A DNA stretch of 64,000 bases from positions 37,082,432 to 37,146,431 of the forward strand of contig CM064417.1 of the NCBI GenBank assembly GCA_032690845.1, given 5' to 3'. The DNA comes from Eleusine coracana subsp. coracana. Its lineage: Eukaryota; Streptophyta; Magnoliopsida; Poales; Poaceae. Below, piece after piece: positions 56,234 to 64,000 of this stretch; position 1 is the stretch's first letter, and every line of letters starts with the position of its first letter. The translations under genes were made by a program, and so were the position numbers. The notes under the pieces are model-generated. The model saw only the letters and a list, made by a program, of their open reading frames with translations, did not search any database and had not been told where the DNA came from.

Positions 56234-57483
56234 ATGGAACACCAGAACACCCCTCTCGGCGCCACGGCGGCGTTGCCGGTTACCTCCCTCAGCGAGCCTC
56301 TTCTGCTTCCTGCTAAAGTTGCCGACGACGACGAGGACCTCGAGGCGCAGCTCCCGTCTTACGGCGCATCCTTCTCCCGGACGTGCCTGAACCTGACCAA
56401 CGCCGTGTCAGGGATCGGTGTGTTGTCGATGCCGTACGCGGTGTCCCAGGGCGGGTGGCTGAGCCTGGCGCTCTTCGTCCTCGTTGGCGCCGTCTGCTAC
56501 TACACCGGCACCCTCATCGAGCGCTGCATGCGCGCCTACCCGTCCGCCATCGCCAGCTACCCGGATATCGGCCAGTTCGCGTTCGGTTCCTATGGCCGCA
56601 GAGCCATCGCCTTCTTCATGTACGTGGAGCTGTACCTCGTCGCAATCAGCTTTCTCGTCTTCGAGGGCGATAACCTCGACAAGCTCTTCCCCGGTGCCAG
56701 CTTCGAACTCCTCATGGGCTACCGGATGCAGGGGAAGCAGCTGTTCATAGCAATCGCCGCCGCCGTCGTGCTGCCCACCACATGGCCTACGTGTCAGCTA
56801 TCGGGCTCGTCACGTCTGGGGTCCTTACGGCGTCGCTGGTCTGGGCCGGCGTGGCCGAGACCACAGGCCTGCCCACCTCGCTCGGCCTCTACTTCGTCTG
56901 CTTCACCGGCCACGCGATCTACCCAACAATCTACTCCTCCATGAGAACAACAAGCATTTCTCCAAGGTCCTGCTCATCTCCTCGGTGCTCTGCAGCCTCA
57001 ACTACGGGCTCACGGCAGTGCTGGGATACATGATCTACGGAGACGACGTGCAGTCGCAGGTCACGCTCAACCTTCCGTCAGGGAAGCTCTACTCCCAGGT
57101 CGCCATCGTCATGACCCTCATCAACCCGCTGGCCAAATACGTGCTGCTTGCCGCACCTATAACCGCGGCGATCGAGGAGAAATTTTCTCTCCCCGCCGGC
57201 AGCGGGCCAGCAAGAGTGGCCATCAGCACAACGGTGGTTGTCAGCTAGGCTGTGGTGGCCGCCACAGCGCCATTCTTTGGCTACCTCATGTCTTTCATCG
57301 GTTCGTTCCTCAGCGTCATGGCCACAGTCATATTCCCCTGCCTCTGCTTCCTCAAGATCTACAAGGCCGAAGGCATCCGCCGCACCGAAGTCGTGGCGAT
57401 CACTGGCATCATGATGATCGGAGTGTTCGTCACCGTCACCGGCACCTACACTTCTTTGCAGCAGATCATCCGCACTTTCTAGC
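56234..57483 (+). pseudogene. AVT1-like amino acid transporter (AAAP family), arm B copy, decayed
   Basis: This is the duplicate of the gene at 38,098-39,416, in opposite orientation. The ATG and first ~180 codons are open and nearly the same, including EPLLLP, SGIGVLSMPYAVSQGGW and YPDIGQFAFG. Compared with arm A it has a 22-bp deletion at 56,785/56,786 (frameshift), an in-frame 33-bp deletion near 56,862 (11 residues), a 1-bp deletion near 56,945 (frameshift) and a TAG at 57,246-57,248. The C-terminus missing from the arm A frame is open here up to the TAG at 57,481-57,483. It is clearly a pseudogene. Confidence 0.92.
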
Positions 57484-58335
57484 TAGGCTTACATCTCTCT
57501 TTTATTTTTCCAATGGTGTCTATCTCTACTGAGATGCAGAGTACACTGACTCCGGATGTCCTATAAAAACAGGGCATGCATGTAAATTCATTTTGACTAC
57601 GTGCAGTGATACGATATTGTTAACTGATCAAAGTAGAAATTTTACGCTTGCATGCCTTCTGTTAGCACTAGAATCTGGCCCTGCTAGTCAGCACTATAAA
57701 AATCAAAAATCAAAGAACAGAGGCTACGCAAAAAATTTATTTTTTTTTAACCCTCTCAAAGAACCATATAGATACAAATGTGGTATGTTCATGTACACAC
57801 ACACCAATGCACCCTCCTACATACTTGACTAGCCCTACAAGTACACACAACCTTGACGATCACGTCCTTTGAGAGATCACCAGGTTTCTCCAAATCTGGT
57901 ATGTGATAGGGTCGTCGCCATTCCATTATGACTCCACGCATGAGAGGGTACCCAATTTTATTATTGGGAACTGGTCACGGTCCGAAGCAGAGGGGTCGAA
58001 CCTGGGAGGACAAGCCCTCCGGCGAGCTGCCTTACCACTGGACTGACCACTCATTCGCAATACCTGCATAGAAGTTGTCAGTTCTGTAACATTTTGCGTA
58101 TGTTTTCATGTAAATAAACTCCTAGTTCGTGTATCAGCTTCACACACCCAAAACTTATACTGTACTTCAATAACAATGGGTAATATTGTGGTTCATTTGA
58201 CCAGAAAGTATTAGACTTTCCTTTTCTTGGTAGATACGGATCAGCAACTCCATCTCTATCTGTCACTCATAGACCTTTCTTTTGTAGGCCAAAGACAGGT
58301 TCTAAAATCGCATTTTCCAGTGCCGTTCATCATCC
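57484..58335 (+). other. 3' flank of the arm B transporter
   Basis: This non-coding flank aligns inverted with 36,301-38,097 minus the solo LTR. It holds the empty solo-LTR site (about 57,768), the shared tRNA-type SINE and the empty SINE site (58,223-58,240). Beyond it (58,262-58,320) the match continues at 8,265-8,345, on the far side of the copia element. Confidence 0.8.
57930..58050 (-). mobile_element. tRNA-derived SINE, arm B copy
   Basis: On the minus strand it has an A-box-like TGGTCAGTCCAGTGGTAAGG (58,030-58,050) and B box GGTTCGACCCC (57,992-58,002). It is the counterpart of 36,485-36,600. Confidence 0.6.
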
Positions 58336-58527
58336 CATCCTCAAATTAGTGCTATAGTCATAGAAAGAACAATGTATTCTCTAAGTGACAAGTAGAAATC
58401 TAGGAACCATATCTGCTATTATTTGAGTCGAAGTCTGGAACACTTGAGTGAGATCAAAAGTTTGTTGCATCAAAGTATACCATTTAGCCTATTTTCTTTT
58501 GTCTTTGCATGCTACAAGGGATCAGTA

Positions 58528-58912
58528 GGGCGTGTTTGGTTGCTTGCGAATCTTCCAGCAAGATTAGTATAAAGCAAGTTTTTCGTTTTTTTTTTCATTT
58601 TGGTTTTCCTGCATAGGGGAAATAGCCAGGCTAGAGTAATTCAGAGAGAGGCATTTAGCCTGAGCATGGAGAGCCGAGGAAATTGGTTGCATAACTCCAC
58701 ACAGCCTCGAGTCAGTCTAGAATCACCATGTGCAGTAGTGGATTGTGAGATAGCCAAGGTTTCTGGCCAACCAACCAAACACGTGCTTCGTGACATGCCA
58801 CACTTAGCGAGCCAACCAAAAACAAATGCTATGACCCCATGCAACTTGGTTTCAGTTGGTCATGGCTTAATCCTAGTCAAGCCTTGGTAAGACCAAACGA
58901 GCAAACACACCC
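58528..58912. mobile_element. Tourist-like MITE, 385 bp
   Basis: The ends GGGCGTGTTTGGTTGCTTG and CGAGCAAACACACCC are imperfect inverted repeats, flanked by GTA on both sides (58,525-58,527 and 58,913-58,915). The GGGnGTGTTTGG start is typical of PIF/Harbinger Tourist MITEs, although the usual target is TWA and not GTA. No gene is inside. Confidence 0.65.
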
Positions 58913-58915
58913 GTA

Positions 58916-60164
58916 ATAAAAGCAAACAACCGACCATAAACCATGTACACTTTGTATTATTGTTTTAGTTTGTCCTACTTCAGAACATAGGGTCAATAAA
59001 ACCAAAAGACTTATGCAAATTTAAACATTAGATGCAAAATAAATCATGGACATAATGCATTGGCAACGCCAGCTATAATTTGTGCGGATGAAAAGGGATT
59101 CACCACATAGTGAACCGTCCATCCATAGCCTCGCAGGTCTTCTTTCTTCAACAGGTTGGTTCGAATAACTCTCTCCTTTGCATAAGCTTGACACAAAACC
59201 TTCAAACATCCAAACCAATGCAATCCTTTCATTCTCCCCTACCACATAGTTACCTCATGCGTATGGTCCAACATTTCCTCAACAAAACAGGGTGGTTGGA
59301 CATCCAAAATAAACCTTAAGCCTATAAAACCTCGCCCCCTAACATCGCTCATGAATTCTCCATGAAAACTCTCAACCCATCACGCGCATATACACCATCA
59401 TAAAACATGTTAAAACTAAGTGTATGTATCAACTAAGAAGAAGAACCACAAACACATATTTTTTGGGGAGCCTATATGATGAGTGATTTTTTTTTTCTAG
59501 AAGCAGGATTAAAAATGTGGTTGATAGCCTGGCAATTGGGTAACTTACCATTGTGCTAACTTTCAATTCACACAGTTGGGGCATGTTATCTTTTAATTAA
59601 TCAGCATAAATAAGCCCAAAGATTTAGGACAACTCGTCTACTTCATTTACACTCTTGGGTCTGTTATTTTCTCTTCGGCATAAATCAGCCCAGAGATTGA
59701 AGCTTACGTTAACACGAGACCGACGGGTTGCTCCCTTCCCACAGCCTCGCGGTCTCAACACGGCCAGCAGATGCACTAGTACTCCTGTACTCTAACCAGC
59801 CAGAAGAGCACATGTTTGCGGCAGCATAACTTTGTAATGGCCCAATAAAAGCCTGTCAGTATCTACCGACCAGTCAAAGCGTGCGGAAGCGTAGGTTGTT
59901 GTCTGATGGCGTTAACAATTAGAACTAATTTAAAATAATAACTACATCTCTTCCACATGATTTCTGTTATCGATTTTGCTTTCACTGTTGTGTTCTAGAT
60001 GACAAGACAAAAGAAATTTGATACCACATCTATAAAATTTTTTATAAATAATAGAATGAGTTGCTATTATATGTATCATAATATATTAAGTAAAATCTAT
60101 AGTAAACGTTTACATATAAGTTACTCGTGTAATAAATTTGAGCGATAGTAACTTATAATATATA
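58916..60164. other. Intergenic, no gene recognised
   Basis: Only AT-rich sequence was recognised, with one weak tRNA-like segment on the minus strand at about 59,495-59,570 next to an A/T run, too weak to call as a SINE. Confidence 0.5.
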
Positions 60165-60370
60165 TTTAAATTAATTCACAATAGTTGCTTAATTTCTAAT
60201 CTCTATGGAAGTTGATAAAAGTCATATCATATACTGTAAGTTGTTAAATGGTTCATGTAATATATTTTTAAATTTAATTCATACTAGTTGCTTAATTTCT
60301 AATCTCTATGGAAGTTGATAAAAAGTCATATCAAATACTATAAGTTGCTAAATGATTGGTGTAACAATTT
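60165..60370 (+). repeat. Two tandem copies of a ~103-bp AT-rich unit
   Basis: GTTGCTTAATTTCTAATCTC and its surroundings occur at 60,184 and again at 60,287, with about 100 bp similar in each. A weaker third relative precedes them. Confidence 0.8.
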
Positions 60371-60884
60371 ACCTATAGAAGTTGTTGTGAAACATGCAAC
60401 ATAAATTGCCATTACATATATATTTGTTCTAAAATTGCTAGGCAAGCAGGGTCTGCTATTTTTTGGCTTGTCAAGTTCAGTATAACATAACAATACAAAC
60501 AAAATAGAAAACATTCCATTCAAAAGATATAGTAATTTAAAGTAAATATCACATCATTTATATTTACTAGCCTCATTTATTACATGATGATATCTGCATC
60601 GATTAACTAAATGTAATGGCATACACATACGGATTTTTTATGGGCCACGACTGCACGTTGGAGTGACCATCACCGCTTAGACTATTCAAAATTTTACTCA
60701 AACATGTTTTTTAGATAATGAAAAAGATCACATTACACCTAGGCTTGGCCACAAGAAAGTTACGGCGGCTTATGGCCGTGGCTTCTAAGAAAGTTACGGC
60801 CATTTACTCAAAGATATGGAAGATAGGATTCAAGTTCAATGATGTGCTTCTTTTTTCAACCTCCACCATCTCTTTCTCATAGAA
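60371..60884. other. Intergenic, nothing recognised
   Basis: This AT-rich stretch has no recognisable gene, repeat or RNA. Confidence 0.5.
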
Positions 60885-60897
60885 ACTGACATGGCAA

Positions 60898-63479
60898 ATC
60901 TGTCGCGCACGCCCTCGACCTCACTCAGCTTGCCCTAGTGCAAATCTGTCGCCGGACGTCCGCCTTGCCGCTGCTTGAGCACGTCGCCCCGCCTCTCGTC
61001 GCCAAGGACCTTGCTCGGTGAGCGTCTTTTTCCTGGTCGCCACGCCGTACCCCCCGTCCTCACTCCCTTAGTCGTCAGCGGGCCAATGCCGGCCCTGCCG
61101 CTACTCCAGCTAGCCGTCAAACCCGCGCCACCTCGCGTGGCCACAGCCTTGCCACGCTCGGCTCTATCGAGCTGGTCGTAGGCCAGCACTCCGCTGGGCC
61201 GCAAGCCCTGTGGGCCTCAGTCGCGCGTAGGCCAGATCTGGCCCAGGAGCAGCCCCCGCATGGGCTTTGGTCCATTAGGCTGCTGGAATGCGGCCCGCGG
61301 GCACAAATATGGATTTTTCTTAGTTTATCAATTCCAGAAAATGGTCTAACATTGCAAAATGCATAGTAAAATAATTACTATGAATTTAGGGGCAAGACAA
61401 ATTTTAATAGGCTTACCTAGACATGCAATATTTAAGAAAAATACTAAACCACTCTACATGTTAGTAGTTTTACCAGCACTAAATTAAATGGCAAAAACAC
61501 TAATAAACTTATTTATAATTATATATGCCTGGTAAATTCTTAATAATTGGTGTAAAATCATGTTTTGATTTGTTGGACCTCCCTGTAAAAGCACAAATAC
61601 TAGTTCTCTGTATTTTAGTCATAATCAATTACTTAATCTTTTACCTTGTTTTAATTATTAAAAATTCGTAGCTCAGTGCATGTAAGTGAAAGTTGGCCAG
61701 TAAATCACACCTAATATATTTTAGTTATAGTGATTCACCCATGTTCATGTGAACTACAGAACCATGCTAAAATATTATTTCCTTCTAAAACTCGACAATC
61801 CATAAGTCCTATAAAGGTTGGGTAGCAACTTAACGTGCAGCACTACCGTTCATTTCTGCATGCAATATCGTTGTATTAACATATTTGTTGAGGAAGTACC
61901 ATAAATCTTCCCTTATGTGTCGCATCACATTTGCATCATGTAGATAACGAGGTGAACCACGTGGAGGCGGGACAAGAGCAGGAGCGAGAAGGACCGGGAC
62001 GTGCTTCAGCTGACCAGGAGCAGAACCAAGGCAAGCCCCGGTGCATCCCACCAAGTTTTAATTTTTTTACTTTATCACTAGTTAGGGATATAGGCTTGTC
62101 TGTGCATTAAGTTTGTAGGAGTTGTTTGAAAACCTAGCATTGCAGTAGGTCCCCTTTTCCCGATAATTAGTCTCAGGACGGTAGTCGCTCTGCTTACTTT
62201 AGGATGATAACTCATCGAGTGGTATGGAAACCACTCGTAGACAGGAAATATTATCACAGGGGAATGATATCGGATGAAGGAAAGTGTGAATGAGATCACA
62301 ATGAAGTCCGGACGAGCAACTAGGTGGAAAGGGAAGGACAGCTTGTTTTCAAAGAGGTAGCCCCGTTCGAGTCACCTAATGCTACGCCTCGTGTCCGGTC
62401 CTATGAGGTCAAGTTTGAACATACTGTTTGCATGCTGGAGTTATGGGCCCAGTAAACCGATGTAGCTATGACTACCGCTTGGTTGGAAGATAGCATACTC
62501 CTTAAGGTGGAACTGGGGATGAGAGGAGGGAGGAATCTACCTACGGATGGCGGTACAGGATGCATCGTGTGGGGGACCCTTCTCGAGGGAGCCAGGCTCG
62601 GAAGACCCTGCGGTACCGTATGCAAAAAGTTGCTCCATGCGACTTCTAGGAAGCGCGTATGAGTCGTGCAAGCAGGTTTCTCCAGTAGAATGTAAATCGA
62701 TTCGAGTCGCTGCCCTCACAGTAACGAGTACCACTTGATCGCTCCTCCGGAACAGTGTCAGAAGCAATTAATATGATGAGTGGGTTCAATACTGCTGTTT
62801 GGAATTATTAATAATATATTGCAACCATGATTATTGTAGCTATTGTACAAACTAACTTTATTATTTTATATGACAACTTAACTTGATGCTAAAACTAATA
62901 AAAAAAATATGGATCCACCCTTAGGCTGACTTTTGGTAATATAAACCCTATCCTTAGTCTTTGCATGTCTAGGTGTCGGCCATAGTTGGCCATTTTGACG
63001 GGTCAGTCTTGCTGAGTAAATTAGTTACTCAGGACGTAGCTCTATGTGATTTTCAGATGACCAGGGTGAAGACTACCACTGCGGTGGGAGGTTCCACTGG
63101 GAAGGCTAGCGTCCTGACTGCTGGAATATTGAATGAGACCTTTGCACCAATGATGACGAGGAGTAGGCTTGTGTGCGTTGGTACCGTGTCAAGGGCATGA
63201 CACCAATCAGGGCGGCTTCTACTACTGTGTATCGCCATGAGAGGGTGTGTATCTTACTTTCGTCGAAACTCTTTAGTATTGTTAAACTATTTCTCTTCCG
63301 CACTTTAAAAACTCTGGTTTGTAATTTAAATTTATATAAATCTCTGTACTCTATCTAAGATCTTGTTACAAGCTATGTTATTCTGTCATGTGTTGTACTA
63401 TTGGGTGTCACAGCGCGTGTCGCCATCCGAGAAAGATCCTGGGACGGAATCATCTCTGTGGTAAGGCGGTTCTGTTACA
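60898..63479 (+). mobile_element. 5'-truncated LTR of the chromovirus/LARD family
   Basis: The sequence aligns with the downstream part of the LARD LTRs and of the nested chromovirus LTRs. It runs from the GC-rich zone to the exact LTR end (GGTTCTGTTACA at 63,479), but the first 1 kb or more of the LTR is missing. The fragment is flanked by a 13-bp direct repeat ACTGACATGGCAA (60,885-60,897 and 63,480-63,492), too long for an ordinary LTR-element TSD. No internal region is attached. Confidence 0.8.
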
Positions 63480-63492
63480 ACTGACATGGCAA

Positions 63493-64000
63493 TAAGATTT
63501 TTTGTTGCAGCCTTTTTCTGACCCAAACCGCAAGGTAAGGGTGTATAAATATACACCCAATAATTTTTGTTAAAGCATTATAGATTAGTATTTATATAAC
63601 ATATGTATATTAATAGTTGGACATAATAAGTATGTGTACTTGAACTCAAAATGCATTAGATTTCATCTGAACACATCAAAGACATGCATTTGGGATCATG
63701 TCCTAACAATTTGAACTATATGTTCTCTACTTTTGCTCCTATAATTTTGTATATCAAAAACCTGTCAACTTTATGCACACCCAATTTTCAAATCCTACGT
63801 CCGTCACTGGCAAGGTGTCTAGATTTGTGTGTGCCGTCGTTTTCATCTAACCCTCAATCTAAATTCTTCAACTATGGCACTATCTTCTTTTTTCCCCTAG
63901 GACTATGGCACTATCTATTGATGCATGTATTAACAACCACCACTCGCGGCCGGCGGCAACATTGAGAGTAGATTAATTACTTTTCTTATCATATATTGTT
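63493..64000. other. Intergenic, nothing recognised
   Basis: No gene, repeat or RNA was recognised. The open frame 63,684-63,965 shows no domain. Confidence 0.5.

Larger units (their letters stand above)
44320..58335. repeat. Arm B of the inverted segmental duplication (with insertion)
   Basis: The sequences 44,320-44,617 and 55,854-58,335 align inverted with arm A, across the upstream region, gene and 3' flank. Removing the LARD-like element leaves about 2.8 kb. Relative to arm A it lacks the solo LTR, SINE and copia element. Homology stops near 58,335 on the outside and 44,320 on the inside. Confidence 0.85.

Noticed and set aside
59495..59570. tRNA-like A-box on the minus strand beside an A/T run
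   Set aside because: The B box is poor and no TSD was found, so a SINE or tRNA gene is not supported.
1..64000. CRISPR arrays, bacterial operons, rRNA genes, canonical full-length tRNA genes
   Set aside because: None was seen. The repeats present are explained by LTRs, SINEs, MITEs and short tandem duplications of a plant genome.

Overview
This window is nuclear DNA of a grass (Poaceae). The evidence is a stack of nested plant LTR retrotransposons with grass-type architecture (Ty3 chromoviruses with 3.7-4.2 kb LTRs, a SIRE/Maximus-type Ty1-copia element), a plant L1-type LINE, tRNA-derived SINEs, Stowaway and Tourist-like MITEs, and a single host gene type, an AVT1-like (AAAP family) amino acid transporter. 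I cannot name the genus. Nearly all coding sequence is retroelement-derived and broken by stops or frameshifts.

The host framework is a small (about 2.9 kb) head-to-head inverted duplication carrying one transporter gene per arm. Arm A lies at about 8.25-40.18 kb (gene on the minus strand, 38.1-39.4 kb) and arm B at about 44.32-58.33 kb (gene on the plus strand, 56.2-57.5 kb), separated by a 4.1 kb spacer. Later insertions swelled both arms. Arm A took a SINE, a copia element inside that SINE, and a solo LTR. Arm B took an 11.2 kb non-autonomous chromovirus derivative 5' of the gene. Each arm preserves the empty sites of the other arm's insertions, so relative ages can be read directly.

Layout. 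1-8.25 kb: 3' part of a degenerate Tekay/Del-like chromovirus (two coiled-coil ORFs upstream of gag, then gag, PR, RT-RH, IN, chromodomain, 3' LTR). 8,418-36,207: one copia element (LTRs 1.62 and 1.64 kb, TSD AATAG). Its gag is interrupted by a solo LTR (11,115-12,216), and its post-pol ORF by an older-looking LTR fragment (about 18.6-19.3 kb) and by a complete minus-strand chromovirus (19,368-33,259, TSD GTGAT). 36.2-40.2 kb: remainder of arm A. 40.2-44.3 kb: spacer with a 5'-truncated LINE, a 76-bp Stowaway and a 1.0 kb solo LTR. 44,623-55,848: LARD-like element (TSD GGTAG) that shares its leader and chromodomain tail with the complete chromovirus but has lost the central coding region. 55.85-58.33 kb: remainder of arm B with the decayed second transporter. 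58.3-64 kb: a MITE, a short tandem repeat and a 5'-truncated LTR of the same chromovirus family flanked by a 13-bp direct repeat.

Most interesting points: (1) the inverted duplication with reciprocal empty sites and two independently damaged transporter copies; (2) the autonomous/non-autonomous chromovirus pair; (3) 3' splice-site-like sequences directly before the start codons of the coiled-coil ORF and of gag in two different chromoviruses; (4) arrays or clusters of 14-15 bp near-palindromic CGG/CCG motifs around the TATA boxes of otherwise different copia-type LTRs. All alignments were done by eye; no database or alignment program was used.
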